64,000 nt of DNA from Paralvinella palmiformis (lineage: Eukaryota > Annelida > Polychaeta > Terebellida > Alvinellidae), in the NCBI GenBank assembly GCA_025642065.1, contig JAODUP010000417.1:531001-595000 (forward strand), read 5' to 3'. Of the stretch, positions 21,226-39,604 are shown piece by piece. The notes under the pieces are model-generated. The model was not told where the DNA came from, searched no databases, and saw only the letters and a list, made by a program, of their open reading frames with translations. The stretch's first letter is position 1. Each line of letters starts with the position of its first letter. The translations under genes and the position numbers were made by a program.

Positions 21226-21539
21226 ACTATCATATTTCCATTAACATTATCCCAAAATCCTTAATTTCCTAACTCGCAAGAGTCGTTGCTAGTGTGTACT
21301 ACACTCTATGGTTCCATATATTTATTTACATATAGGTAAAATGTTAGATTCCAATGAATGTTTTGACATTCACAAGGATATCAAGCCCTGCGGCTTCGAA
21401 CTACTAGCGAAAAGGGTCACAGAGAGTATTAATTGTGAGGAATTAGCTGCATTAAGTGCCGCCGATACCCCAAATAGGCCATAATAGAGATGTACACCTT
21501 AAATAAATCAGGGATAATTCCCTTGCAAATAGCACTATT
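21226..21539. other. Unassigned spacer
   Basis: No feature recognised. The block 21,380-21,470 (GGCTTCGAACTACTAGCG) is somewhat more GC-rich than its surroundings. Confidence 0.45.
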
Positions 21540-21829
21540 TATATTTCCATCAATGTTCACCATGTATTAACAAGAACCGTAAATCATAAAAACACGAGTG
21601 TAGAATGGTACTTATGTATAATTCTAGTTCCGTATAATTCTAGTTCTGTAGCTTGTCGAAAGGTATGACACGTTATTTCTGGTCACAGATTATAATAACA
21701 TCTTCATGAATAAAGCACATCTAAACATCTTAAATATAATAAATATAACACAAAATGTCTAACTAAACATCAAATGTTCTTAATACGCTATCCTATTGTG
21801 CGTAGTTTTGATTTTAAGAATAAACTACG

Positions 21830-21877
<48 letters not shown>

Positions 21878-21932
21878 ATGTGTGTGTGTATGTGTGTATG
21901 GATTATGTGGTGTTTGTGTGTATATATATATA

Positions 21933-22013
<81 letters not shown>
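21830..22013. repeat. Compound (TA)n-GT-(TA)n microsatellite
   Basis: (TA)n to 21,873, GT-rich to about 21,920, then (TA)n to 22,013 with one phase slip near 21,940. It sits at the position matching the (CA)n-(TA)n array at 34,293-34,492. Confidence 0.97.
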
Positions 22014-22016
<3 letters not shown>

Positions 22017-23204
22017 AGGTTATATCATTAATTCTAAGACAGAGCACAAAAGCTTAAAATTCTGTCATGATATGCATTGAATGCATATTTACACTATATA
22101 TCGGTTTAATAGTGACAAGAAATAAATAAAAACAACTGATCAAACATGGCCATCACATAGTCCTTATACTCAGACATAATGATCGATTTTTGAAAGGATT
22201 GATTGCCGTAGGTTTATGCTACATTTGAGTAGATTTATTCCACTGCATCTGTTTGAGATTTTCGCACCATATTTCATACATAAAATACGAAGTTCGCTAA
22301 TATAGTTATCTAGGTGGGTATTTAAACATTAGCACTAATCTCCCGAACGTTGTTATTGTGTTATAGCTTAACCTAAATTATACTGAAAAGTGAAATTATT
22401 AAATAATTTTAAAAACTAAATATATACACCTATTTACGTAATCATATTAATTTCCATAGGGTTCCCTGTTTTATAATATCGTTTGATGTAATTTAACATA
22501 CGGTTTTCATTGGCTAAAACTACAATATAGATTTTAACTAGATAATGTAACTACTAGGAAATTCTGTTTTCATTCCTTGTCACTCAATACAAAATGTAAT
22601 ATTGTTCCCAGGTGGTCTGAATATACGATGAACTTCCTCATTGTTTTTAGAATATCTTGTTCTCTACGCATCTAGCTTAGATAATAAGCGCAGTATTTAG
22701 GATTTAATGCATTCATGGTAAGTGCATTTACACTATATGCTATCTAGCAACATATGGCGAATTATTAAAAGTAATCAATCGTATCCCAAGAGGTAGCTGC
22801 AACTTAATGTACCTGTCTCGTGTACACTTCCAAACCTTTAGTTAATGGTTTCTTTAAAATAGAGCTAGTATCTATGTCAAAGGTTATAATTAGGTATCAA
22901 TAACATTATAGAATGTAGACTATACTGTATGGCTATAGGTATTATGTGCCATTCCGAAGGGAATATCTGAGACATCTGTCCCAATTAATTCAGCCATATT
23001 TTCTCGCAAGTAGGTCGCATGAATGTGAGTTATGACATTTCTAATTTGTAAAGCTAACTTGTTCTTGTTGTTGTCAATATATCTTCTTATCTACAATTAC
23101 CATAACAAAACTGCGACAATTAGCATACGCCATGTGGGTGCTTTATATTTTAAGTCGGCTCTATATTTTATATTGGCTTTATGTTGTTTGCCCGTGTTAT
23201 ACGT

Positions 23205-23342
23205 TATATCGAACGACCTACAGAGGTAATGAAACGAAGTCAAAGGTGAAACAACCTTCAGAAATGCCAACGCCAAGATCATAACTCAGGCGGTAGTGAT
23301 CTATGTTCCAACACGATTCCGCTAGAATCATTATTCCCGAAG
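23205..23342 (-). mobile_element. SINE family A, degraded partial copy
   Basis: It matches 17,600-17,730: ATCGAACGACCTACAGAGGT, AATGAAACGAAGTCAAAGG, GAAACAACCTTCAGAAATG and GGCGGTAGTGATCTATG. The A box region is worn (ACGATTCCGCTAGAATCA) and the B box has lost its TTCGA. The 3' tail is not present. It is inserted in module A; the unit 4 partner lacks it. Confidence 0.8.
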
Positions 23343-24523
23343 ATGCTAAATAACTATGTTTTAAGTGTGATCATTTCTTATTTTGTAGGCATTGGAATGC
23401 TCTTTGACTTTGAGAATTCCGACTTTCTCTTTCTGCCTGGCAAGAAAGTTCAATCTGGGTTTACCTTTCCTAGTAAAACTAATATCCTGAAATATTGTAT
23501 TTCGTCGTGGATGTTTGGACAGTGATATAACGAAGATGTCACTAGGTTTAGTTCGCGTGGTTGCCTTGCTTATTGTTTTACAATAAATTACTTGTTTAAT
23601 CTTCGGCTACAAAACTTTAGTCATAAAACACTTCATTTTTCACGGGTTTTGTGGATAGATTCAGGTATGTCGGATTACGGTTTAAGTGATACAGATACAA
23701 GGCGTTACACCCAAAGTTCGCGATAAGTTAGAAGCTGGATTTATCTTGACAGCATCATAGACAACACAAATAATTGGTGTATCAGTCTCGGGGAACATAT
23801 TATCCTTCGTTGTATTCTACTGGATTTATAAGGGTAGCCGTTGTCTTAAACTTACTGGGCTCCATTCAATTCGAAGATATTGGAACTATATAATTATGTA
23901 ATTTTTAACTATTATTATTAGCGATATTATTCAAACCTTTGCCACTGGCTATACTCGGAAGTACCGATTTGAAATATTGAATATTATCTTATAAGAAAAC
24001 AAAAACTGATTATTAACCATTATCTGAATAATATGTGCTACTACGATTTGAATAAATTGCTGTATCCAGATTCAATAATATAGTAAATGCCTTGGTTAAA
24101 ACATCAAATATGTTGTGTATGCGTGAACCTTCTGATATATGTAGAACTGCTCACATGATATATATCACTGGCTTTGTCTAATTGAATTTGAACGCTACAC
24201 TAGATTACACTCATATTAAGGTTCTAATAGCAGAACAAAACTTAATTGATTTACGACGTTCACAATCACTGACACTTACAGCTAGATCTGTTTGAATGTT
24301 TCTTTAACTATCCAAGATGAATACCATCTACATATAGTGTTTCGTTTCTACCTTTCTGTGGATGTGAACTGTCTTTACCCATCAACTTCTATGGACAGCT
24401 GACTGGGATAATGAGAGCACGAAAACCTAATTTGGGAATCAATTTGTTTTTAGTACGTATTAGGGAATTAAATGTTTTCTAATTAAAACTGATTAACATC
24501 ATAATGATATTTATTGTGTCATA

Positions 24524-24524
<1 letters not shown>

Positions 24525-24585
<61 letters not shown>
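24525..24585. repeat. (TA)n microsatellite
   Basis: About 30 TA units followed by three ATTGTA-like words. Confidence 0.97.
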
Positions 24586-24588
<3 letters not shown>

Positions 24589-25439
24589 GTAATTGTAATT
24601 GTATAATATTATATATATCATAGAGGTTTAGCATATTACATATTTTCAGGTGTAGAAAAGTAGTTTATTTGTCAAATATTTCACAATAAGGATGACAAAT
24701 GTTTCAAAATGATTTACTCGTTTCTTTAATAAATCAAATATGATCTTCATTCCACGAACTCCCGTATTTTATTTGTATTGTGAGCCATCTATGGAATTAA
24801 GTTCACACATGCTGAATGATTGCATAGTTCAGGCTCAGCACAGGATATACTTGAGACGTGTTGGCCCCCTAAACAGTCAAAGTTTCATCACGATATTATA
24901 GCAGTAGCCGTATCTTTCTATCAGAATCTATAAACAGGGTATCTTGACTTATTCTATATGTTCTCTAGTATATGTTCAAGGACAAATATTCTACAAAGAA
25001 GGCATCTTTTACAAAATAAATTATATTATTAAACTCTCTGATGGTAGTTTGAAAAATTAATCTTCTACTAGGTACAAGTGTCAGGACTTTAAACTAATGT
25101 AGAAGAATTTATGTTATTAATGAGCAATACCATTAAGCGATTATCAAACACAGGAACATTTTCCAATATACTACACATATAATAATGGAACTAACGTGTT
25201 GTCATTTAATAGATGCTTATGATATTTCCGTTATTGTAAAAAAGTGTTCTATTCTTGACGATTAAAACATATAACAGATAACCATATATCGCTTTATAGA
25301 GATCAAGTGTTATTATTGACAAGGTAATCTAAATAAATATCTTTCAATATTATTAAACTTCGTAGTAGGCTAAATTATATCATTGGAATATGTGGATTAT
25401 TACTTATAATAATGTTGAGATAAGAAATACTACCTAGTT

Positions 25440-26305
25440 GGACGTAGTTTTCTTGCCGGATAGCTAGGATCAAATCTTCATTTTCTAAATGGCCTTTTCA
25501 GTAGCTCACCCGTAGTACGTTGTTCTTATTAATTCCTTGCCAACGTTATTAGAGTGACTTGACTACCATCGAACACTGTTAGTATTCCATAATATTAAAA
25601 TATGTAGAAAGAAGGTGTAGATATTCGTTTCTATTATACCACGTTTATTTTCTAGATCTCTAGACCTTTTGCTTTACCACTTTGACCTACGTTACTAAGA
25701 ATAGGTTACTATTACCCCCTTTTCTGTTATAGGCTAGCTAAGGCATAGGCAGTCATATCTATTTTGGGTTCCGTGAAATGATAATGTCCAGTATGAAACG
25801 TCTACATAAAAACAATTAAATTACATCGAGTATCACATTACAAACTGTGATTTGTAACGACAATGATAAAGATTATCTAAATGCTGAAAACCAACGAAAA
25901 TCACAATTAGTTATAATTTGTGTTATATTTATTTAATTAATTAGAAACTATGATAACAGCATGTAGAATATTATGTATTTAACAAGCCTTTCCAATAGCA
26001 CAGTTGATGACGCATGTATTTGTAATTCTTTAGTTTGTGAGTTCGAATATACATAATTTCTGTGTTTATGAGATATGATTATGTGAAGAGTCATTCTTTG
26101 GTCTCATATTTCCTATTTTATCAGCGTTGATGATAAACAACTCAAATAACCACAACACCACTCAAATCCAGTCAGACTTTGACAGGCGAAATAAATGGTC
26201 CTTTGTTTAAACTCTATATGAACACCGCAGGAGGAATTAACGAGTTTGCAGCGGATATGGGCATACTAGCTAAATGGTTAACTTATAAGGTAAACGAGTT
26301 ATAAA
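25440..26305 (+). repeat. Module B, unit 3 copy
   Basis: It matches 14,560-14,900 and 38,380-38,970. Landmarks are GGCTAGCTAAGGCATAGGCA, GTAACGACAATGATAAAGAT, TAGTTATAATTTGTG, AGTCATTCTTTGGTC (AGTCGTCCCTTGGTA at 38,771), AATCCAGTCAGACTTTGACA and ATATGGGCATACTAGCTAAA. Non-coding. Confidence 0.78.
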
Positions 26306-26306
26306 G

Positions 26307-26308
<2 letters not shown>

Positions 26309-26384
<76 letters not shown>

Positions 26385-26420
26385 TGTGTGTGTGTGTGTG
26401 TGCATGTGTGTGTGCATATG
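26309..26420. repeat. Compound (TA)n-(GT)n microsatellite
   Basis: About 20 TA units, then GT repeats with TATG and GCATG interruptions, ending at the edge of a reversed module G. Confidence 0.97.
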
Positions 26421-26424
26421 TATG

Positions 26425-27180
26425 TTCAGGCAAAGACATGTGTAATGTCTCACCAGTCCCTAAGCCGCCAAGTAAAACCAAAAGGCGAATCACCTACTGC
26501 CGTGGAGTTTGGGAGTAGATCACCCAAGTCAGATCACGGCAGATCATGCTCAGATTAATTATATAAGGAACCCTATTTAAAGCTATTTTTCAATTGTTGT
26601 ATATTTCTTCAAAGCGATACTATATACACTCTATAACCCCATTGTCATTATCTTCAATTGTCAGTTTGTACAACAGGCAGGCATAATCAAGTGCCTACTA
26701 TTAAAATTGTTTTTTAATAGGTATTAAAAAAATCTCATATCTGCGCTGAATCAGACGGTAATAGCGCATCATAGCTTCGGTATAGCTAAAACTATATGTT
26801 AACATTTTCAAACAAGACCTAATGACTGGTATTCAAACTATTGTAGTAAATGTTATTTATGTCAATCAGATTATAGCTAGTGTTGAATACCATTGTACAA
26901 GCTAAACATAACTGGACCTAGAAAAGATAATTATAGTCCCACTTACAACAAGGTGAAACTTATATGCAAATAAAGTTGTTTTATAAAACATACCAACCAC
27001 ACGAGCAACCGCTCAAGATGCGAGGCACTGTTTCTATTCCTGAGTCAGCGGTAGGTATAATGCTTAAACAGCTTACTGTATAACCAGGCCAAACACATAA
27101 ATGGGGTTCTTCCAAAGACGCAAATAGTTGACGAAATATACAGCTCCAGATCAACTATTCTTAGAATGCACTGAGCATAA
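26425..27180 (-). repeat. Module G, reversed copy, unit 3
   Basis: It matches 8,665-9,400: GACATGTGTAATGTCTCACC, GGCGAATCACCTACTGCCGT, ATATCTGCGCTGAATCAGAC, GCATCATAGCTTCGGTAT, CTGTATAACCAGGCCAAAC and CAGCTCCAGATCAAC. It takes the place where module C would be expected between B and D. The first 90 bp next to the microsatellite are missing. Confidence 0.85.
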
Positions 27181-27311
27181 AACCAAATATATGTATGTGT
27201 CTATGTATGTATGTGTGTTGGTATGTATATTCATGTGTATGTATACATATGTATGTTGATATATGTGTTTATGTCTAAGTAAGTGTATGTGTACATGTGT
27301 ATATGTGTAAT

Positions 27312-27376
<65 letters not shown>

Positions 27377-27513
27377 GTTGTATGTATGTGTGTGTAGGTA
27401 CGTATGTGTGGTATGTATAAATACGTGTAGGTATATGTATATGTGCATGTTATGGGATGTATTATGTTTGGGTGGGTGTGTATGTTAGTTTGTTTATTGT
27501 GTATGTGTGTGTT

Positions 27514-27598
<85 letters not shown>
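27180..27598. repeat. Microsatellite cluster before module D
   Basis: TATG/GT-rich at 27,185-27,310, (TA)n at 27,316-27,376, GTATG-rich to about 27,515, then (TA)n at 27,519-27,598 with one phase slip. Unit 1 also has a microsatellite cluster (3,031-3,493) upstream of its module D. Confidence 0.95.
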
Positions 27599-27600
<2 letters not shown>

Positions 27601-27619
27601 ATGTATAATATTTACTTAG

Positions 27620-28865
27620 TTCCTTTAAGATAGATATGTACAATATGTATAATTAAACTTCCTAAGGGAATACAGTTATTCGATATTTGGAAGACATACA
27701 GGAGAAAATTTACCATCAAAAGGTTAGATTATGTAAAAGTTATAACATTCGCTATAAATCTATTGCATCAGACCTGACTAAAGTACCTACATGGTTAATA
27801 TCCTCCAAGATCAATCATCTCAGTAATGGACTGCAGAGGGAAATTACAATATATGGTCAGGTGGTGAGAGTTCCATTTACAAATTACTGTCTGTTGTGAG
27901 ACTGGCGTGCCACATGAGATGTGGAGTATATTAGGTAGGAAGCATAAATGTCGAATGTAATGCCCACCTAGTGCCATTAATATAGATAATATTCTACGCA
28001 TCAAAGCACGTTTAGTTGGAGCAGTGGAAGATCAACACCCGGTATATGACAGTAGAAACCTATACAAATAAGCAGGGAAAGTCCGTAATAACCAAAAGAG
28101 AAATGACAAGCTGAATGTTTTATGTTAATCAAAATAAAACACTTTGTCCGGTCTCTGTACGCCGTGGTAAGTGCATACTAAATAAACTAGTGACGTTCTA
28201 GCTAATGTAGCTTTACAAAAAACTATTATAGTTAACAATCTCAAGAATTAGTTGATGATAATAAAACATGTTGACCTTTATCCAGTCATGTGACTTTTTC
28301 TTCCTAATACAAACAGCTATAATGACGAGACGTTTACAATAAACTATGCTGTAGTTGATATTCAACGCTCGGAAACATTAGTTCAAAATATGTGAATGTG
28401 TAAGTGAGGAACTACTTACACTAACATCGAAAATCAGTGTATTCTACAATAAACTATTTCTCCACTTAAGAAACGTGTCCAATTGTATCCTGGTCGCTGA
28501 TTGTATTGATGAAATTGAAACGGCTTTATCCACGAATAATGTTATGAAGTTCTTGTAACATTAGTAAGTTAAATAGCAATATCTGATCAGAGGATGGTAG
28601 TGAATGGTTTGATATTATGTTTGCTTTTACTAGATAGACATCGTAATGAGAAGTCTTATCAATGTCTATGAACAGAAAAATCCAAATCCCAAATAGCGTT
28701 TCCTATCTATTTGTTGTTTTAGGGCCAGTTCTTTTAGTGTACTCTTTATACTAATGCAATAATGAAACATTATTGTATATGTTTGAGCCAGCAAATATAT
28801 TTCACTTTAGACGTTGATACTATTCTCAGTTATTCCTTTCGGTGATTTCCTTATTAATATTAAGA
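27620..28865 (+). repeat. Module D, unit 3 copy
   Basis: Colinear with 3,880-5,175. Landmarks are CGATATTTGGAAGACATACA, the core at 27,766-27,905, GCATCAAAGCACGTTTAGTT, AAAACACTTTGTCCGGTCTC, AACATGTTGACCTTTATCC, GCTGTAGTTGATATTCAACG and TAGACGTTGATACTATTCTC. The similarity stops near 28,865, where LINE sequence begins. On the minus strand a 60-codon frame with ATG (27,795-27,977) has exactly the length of the one in unit 1. Confidence 0.85.
27766..27905. other. Hyper-conserved core of module D, unit 3
   Basis: One mismatch in 140 bp against 4,061-4,200. Flanking module D sequence falls to roughly 80% identity within a few hundred bases on either side. The + frame SDLTKVPTWLIS...VPFTNY ends in TGA as in unit 1. 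Confidence 0.75.
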
Positions 28866-28879
28866 TATCTTTACAAAAA

Positions 28880-30760
28880 TAATCTGTTTTAGTTAAACTT
28901 ATTACATGTTGATTGGCAAGGAAGCCTCTCTTGCTGATCAGCGGGTCTCTTCGCTTGTATTGGATCCACCGGATGATATGGATAATCTGGATGATCTCTA
29001 CGATAGTATATTGAGATAAACTGTAGATGAACATGCATCTTTAGGGACAAAGGAACTGCCAAGGAAATGAATGTTTCCATGGTACAATAAGAATGTATAA
29101 GCTAAACAGAGACACGGGGGTGGGGTGGGGGGGGGGGTAGTTGTGAATGGCGGTAGACCAGAAAGGTTTGCGTGTTTATTAGGTAATTTTCAAGGTCAGT
29201 AAAATACTAATTAAAATGCCCTTGTCTCTGCTAAATCAGAATATTATAATAACAATATTAAGTCATATAAGGGATATCAAAGGACTGTTTATTGTTGTGA
29301 ATAAAGTATTAAATACAAGTCAAACTATCCTTCCAAACAGTATCAACTGTCAAAACATATTAAATATAGATAGTGGGTAGAAGTGTCCTGCGTGTTCATG
29401 GCGAATACATTTTAGCTGAAAAGGTCATCTAATGTTTTCTGTATAGTTGCCTCCATGCCTACATGTTTTTGGAAATATTATCTGGATCTTCTGATAAGCC
29501 CAATTACAAATATAGTTAATACATAATTATTTCCGGCTGTTTTTTCAAGATCCACGAAAGTTGCCCTATAAAACCATTAATAACAAAATAAAAACACTAT
29601 GGACAGTAAGTTTCTAAACAATTATAGACCAGCTTCACAATTTTAGAAAGGGCAGGTGCTTTCCATCTAATAAAATATTTATAGGACGGGCAATTGTTTT
29701 CCATCTAAACACCTATTTAAACAATAATAACCATAATGAATTACTACAGTCTGCCTATGAAAGTGGTCACAGGACTTTAACAGTCCTGATTCAGATGATA
29801 AATTATATTATGAGGTTAATTGATCAAGGTAACCCATTAATACTTGTTCTTCTGGACCTGCATGCTACACTTGATACAGTTGACATACACGTAATTTACT
29901 CTAGGTTAAGCTACACGTTTATTATATCAGTTAAAGTAATTGAATTATTTCGATCTTATTTGTAACAACGCTCCCATGGGGTGGCTGTTCATGATATGTT
30001 TTCTGACGTTGAGTTGTTTTTATATGGTGTACCACAGGGTTCAGTTCTTCGTTTTCCCAATGCAAACCTGTATACTTGGGATTATTGCGGAGCCATGTGG
30101 GATTAAATATCACAGGTCTGCTGATGATGCACAGCTGTATATATCATTGGACATTGGTCGAATAACGAATATATGCTGATCGGTAAGTGTTTAATTAAAG
30201 TATTAACTAAAATAGTTTGAACATGTCGAATCAATATGCTGAGCTGCCTGCATCCATCTTATGAACATCAACCAACTGTTTAAAACATTCCTGACACAAA
30301 AACAGATGTAACTGTAGTCCATACCTTTGTTTTGGACTAGTGTAACTTCCTGTTATATGGTATATCTGAATATAACATCAATCGCCTTCAGCGAATTCAC
30401 AATAATGCAGCATAGTGACAAATACTCGAAAACATGATCATATTGCCCATTTCTGCAAAATACAACATTGGCTACCTGTTAGAAATTGTATCCATTTCAA
30501 GATTTTATTAATAATTTATTAATCTATTAATGGTATGATGGCAGAATACCTGTTTGAATAGGTGTCCAATAGAAAGTCATCCCCAAAATCCAGATAATCT
30601 CGTCAAATACTATTCCATGTCATATGGTGACTATGCTTCTAGTGCTGCAGCTACACTTTGTGGAATGGATGACAGGCAGACATTAAGAATACGTGTTCTC
30701 TTGAAAACTGTAAATCTCTCTATATACAGCCACATTACTTACTAAAGAGCGTATATATTA
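28880..30760 (+). mobile_element. CR1/L2-type LINE relic (linker, RT, C-terminus)
   Basis: A dead non-LTR retrotransposon, 5'-truncated after the endonuclease. Traces in order are VLDPPDD..LDDLYDSILR (about 28,955-29,018), AKSEYYNN (29,230), a KGLFIVVNKVLN-type linker (29,290-29,360), LNNYRPAS (29,612-29,635), QSAYESGHRT (29,745), LVLLDLHATLDTVD (RT motif A, about 29,842), GVPQGSVL (30,026-30,049), SADDAQLY (catalytic ADD kept, preceding Tyr replaced by Ser, 30,117-30,140), INRLQRIHNNAA (30,381) and LPVRN (30,475). The reading frame changes several times and has many stops; a G-rich tract (29,116-29,137) also breaks it. It appears inserted within the right part of module D. Confidence 0.9.
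29116..29137 (+). repeat. G-rich tract
   Basis: Runs of 5, 4 and 11 G separated by single T, inside the LINE relic. It could in principle form a G-quadruplex. It is one of only two G runs of this length noticed in the window. Confidence 0.9.
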
Positions 30761-31139
30761 CTGATTACCTGCCAATTTGGATCAAGCGTAAATGGTAATT
30801 TCCTACAAAAAGTATCATACCGTTATTCTTCGGTATTTGCTTCATGATGATAGGTTCGTATATAGCTCTAGATTATATCCTAAATTGTACCGTAAATTAT
30901 ATCGCTAAAGACAGTGAATTACAGTAATAAATAGGATGAGGTATGGGATAAATTTGTATTATGATCGTTATAATTATCAACATTTACGTCAATAGTACAC
31001 ATCTCTAGCACTAAGGTGAATGGGTTGTTGTGACGTTCAGCTTCGTGGATATACACATAAGAAGACCAAGAAGATCGCTAAAACTCTTTTATTTCATACT
31101 TTAATTACATACTTATTGATCAGCAAATATTCGTTATTC
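30761..31139. other. Spacer between LINE relic and module G
   Basis: Mostly unassigned. About 30,920-30,965 (GAGGTATGGGATAAA then ATTATGATC) matches the D-to-E linker of unit 1 near 5,525, so macro-unit sequence resumes here after the LINE. Confidence 0.55.
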
Positions 31140-32450
<1,311 letters not shown>

Positions 32451-32454
32451 ATTC

Positions 32455-33105
32455 CCAAACACAGATCGACAATCACCCACATAAATAATTCAATGAGGCA
32501 AACAAATAGTGGGTGAGTATTTTCATGACATTTAAACAAACTGACCACCAAAATATCACATTTCTTTATTTGGAAGCCTTTGTGATAATTGATGATAAAT
32601 AAAGGAAGATCGATGTTTTCTAGCAATAATATAGGATCACATTCTGTTGAACGTCATTGTTATTTGCCTTATTACAAATAACTTCCTCAAATTATTTGCG
32701 ACAGTAAGTGCACGTGCATGAAATGATCAAATCCGGGAGGTCTATTCACTCGCTGATAGCATCACTTACTAACACAAAGTACGTACATGAGTCAGATTTG
32801 TCACTAATATTCCAAGGATATTTAATCCTGGTAGATGAGGCACAATAAAGGGAGGTTGAGATACACAAAGGAAGATACTGTTGAGGTCGTATTCAAATGA
32901 CTAACCATATATCGAACCACTGCTCATTTGAATAATATCTGATTGTTACTGTCAGTTGGTAATATGTGATGGGATTGTGTGTTCCTCCATCTGATAGGAT
33001 AATTCTATTTCTCTTTGTCTAAATGACTATGACGGTTCCTATGTATGTATTTGTTATTTTATTTGGCTCTGTATCTCTATCTGTTTGTTATATATAATTT
33101 GTGTA
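32455..33105 (+). repeat. Module H, unit 3 copy
   Basis: The longest H copy. It matches 13,690-14,250: AATAATTCAATGAGGCAAAC, TGATGATAAATAAAGGAAGA, TTCTAGCAATAATATAGGAT, TATTCACTCGCTGATAGC and GTGTGTTCCTCCATCTGATA. It also matches 20,470-20,960. Non-coding. Confidence 0.82.
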
Positions 33106-33109
33106 AACA

Positions 33110-33510
33110 ATAAAGTAAGTAAGACATTCAATCAAATATTCACTACAATAAATACATTAAATACTCATAGAGATCGTTATATTAACTCTTAATAAAGCCA
33201 GTATGCCATGAGGCTTGAAAAGGAGCGTTCATGCTTACTGCGATCAGAAGTTCCTTGAGAAGAGTCATGTGAAATGACAGAATTATTCTAAATCACAGTT
33301 ATATCTTATATTGTGTAAGGTTTATATAATTATTGTGGTAGAACATGAGTTTTAGCTACAGCAATACTTTTGAGAGGTATTAAGTCAGTATTATTATCTA
33401 TGAACCATTTTACGAACAAGGATTTCTATTTCAATATAATAAAATATATAGTTCTTAAATGCCAGTGACGTTGATTTTCTTCAACCGCGTGTTATGTTTA
33501 GTATATGCGT
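33110..33510 (+). repeat. Module I, unit 3 copy
   Basis: It matches 8,070-8,440: CAATCAAATATTCACTACAA, GCGATCAGAAGTTCC, AGTCAGTATTATTATCTATG, AACAAGGATTTCTATTTC and TTGATTTTCTTCAACCGCGT. Confidence 0.82.
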
Positions 33511-33829
33511 TTATCATATGAGAAAATTATTTTTTACCGACAAACCTTATTCGCGCTTGTTAAGTAAAGGTGATGTATTGTGGTCTATGCCCTATACTAA
33601 CTTTAATTGTTTTAAAGCTTGCGTTTTCTCTTTAAAAGGTTCGTTGACAAAACGTGATATTGCATTTTGCCATTTCTCACTAATACTAATTTCAAATGTC
33701 TAAACTTGTCCATTCAGTTACAAAAGTTGGATGTAAGAATGACATTTCCGAATTAATCGTGTGTATTAAACAGCGATTCCTTTGTTAAGGACGACTACTT
33801 ATTACACTCTCCTGAATACTCAACACCTG
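33511..33829. other. Unassigned spacer
   Basis: A 69-codon + frame (33,494-33,703) spans it. It has no domain I recognise and is absent from the other units. Confidence 0.45.
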
Positions 33830-38310
<4,481 letters not shown>

Positions 38311-38379
38311 AATACCTAGTTCGACGTATCTCTGTGACTTTATTTTTACCTACTTTGATATTATTTTTATGCAGGCTGG

Positions 38380-38970
38380 ATTAGGTGTTGACAGTCATAA
38401 CTGGTTTGATATTCTTGGAGCATCAAACAAGTAAAAAAAAGTATGTTCAGTGGCACACCACAAGCTGCATTTGAAGCAACCTAGAATGTTATATTCATGA
38501 AGGGTGTATTTAAGTTGACTTTCAATTTAATTCAGATGTATATTAATTGATCTACTTATTAATTATTTTTATTGAGGCTATCAGCTTTAAAGAACATTGT
38601 TAGTCGTTATCTAAAAGCATGAAACCTTCAAAAAAACTATTTTTTGATAATTGATCATGTTTGTATTACTGTTTCCAAAGGCGCAATTGTTTTAGCATTT
38701 TATATGTAAATCGTCAACTTTTTAGTTATAATATACACATTTTATGAGTTTAAGATATATGTTTCTTGGGGAGTCGTCCCTTGGTACAATGTTTCCCTGT
38801 TACCAGCGTTTCTGCTAAGCAACCAAATACATCACAAATCAACTGAAACCCAGTCAAAAAGTAGTAGATGAAATACAGTGTCGGTCATTTTAACTCTAAA
38901 TGAACAAGACAGGATAAACTGACGACTCAGCAGAATATATGGGCAAGGTGCATAAATGGATGCATATATA
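38380..38970 (+). repeat. Module B, unit 4 copy
   Basis: It matches 25,740-26,300: TTGACAGTCATAACTGG, AGTCGTCCCTTGGTACAATG, AACTGAAACCCAGTCAAAAA, TCATTTTAACTCTAAATGAA and ATATGGGCAAGGTGCATAAA. More diverged than the units 2 and 3 pair. Confidence 0.7.
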
Positions 38971-39604
38971 AACGCGTTGGAAAGTAATCAATAGATATAT
39001 GAAGTATAAATAAAAGTTTAAAAACACTGTTCAGATATTCAACTTTCGAACAATAAAAATAAGTCATGTCAATGTAATTTGCAATAATTTATGTTTATCA
39101 TATTTATTAGAATGTATGGAGAATTGGTATTAATTTTTTTTAAATCCAGGAGATATCAGATAATCAGTAAATTATAATAAGTAAACAAAAACAGATCTCT
39201 GAGACTCTATCCTTCTATATTAGCCTCAATCAACTTTCAACTGTATAAAAACGGAATAGGGTGTTATGCGACTACTGCACTTGTAACATATATATTCCAA
39301 ATTAACGACTATTTTATATGTATAAACTTAACCAAAACGATCAGGTTCAAAGTTTTTGAAACCAATACAGAATGACAGATATATATTAGCACAGTATTAT
39401 GAACTTACAATGGGACTTCATATGACACTATATCTGTATGATCCAGTTTGACTTAATTCATGATTGGCAGTAATTCAAGTATATAGGACACGGTGCATAT
39501 ATTGACTTTATGAACAATCGATTCAGACTCATTTAATGACAGTTACAGGCTGACATGTTTAAATTTGTAAATGAGAAGTAAAGACGTGCTAAACCCTAAC
39601 ACAG
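38971..39604. other. B-to-C linker, nothing recognised
   Basis: AT-rich, with no tRNA-like boxes, no long frame and no clear match to the short B/C junction of unit 2. Confidence 0.5.

Larger units (their letters stand above)
21540..25430 (+). repeat. Module A, unit 3 copy
   Basis: Colinear with about 34,120-38,310. Shared landmarks in order are TATGACACGTTATTTCTGGT (21,664), TAGTGACAAG (22,111), TTGGCTAAAACTAC (22,510), CCTTGTCACTCAA (22,577), ATTTTCTCGCAAGTAGGTCG (22,998), GTTTAGTTCGCGTGGTTGCC (23,546), AATTACTTGTTTAATCTTC (23,584), GATATTATTCAAACC (23,921), TAGAGATCAAGTGTTATT (25,297) and CTACCTAGTTGGACGTAG (25,430). Both copies have a compound microsatellite at the same place (here 21,830-22,013). 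Open frames here (for example 23,032-23,229) are not preserved in the partner, so the module is not coding. Confidence 0.8.

Noticed and set aside
22980..23540. Frames of 60-65 codons in module A (23,032 and 23,343)
   Set aside because: The unit 4 copy (35,340-35,900) does not keep them open in the same frame.
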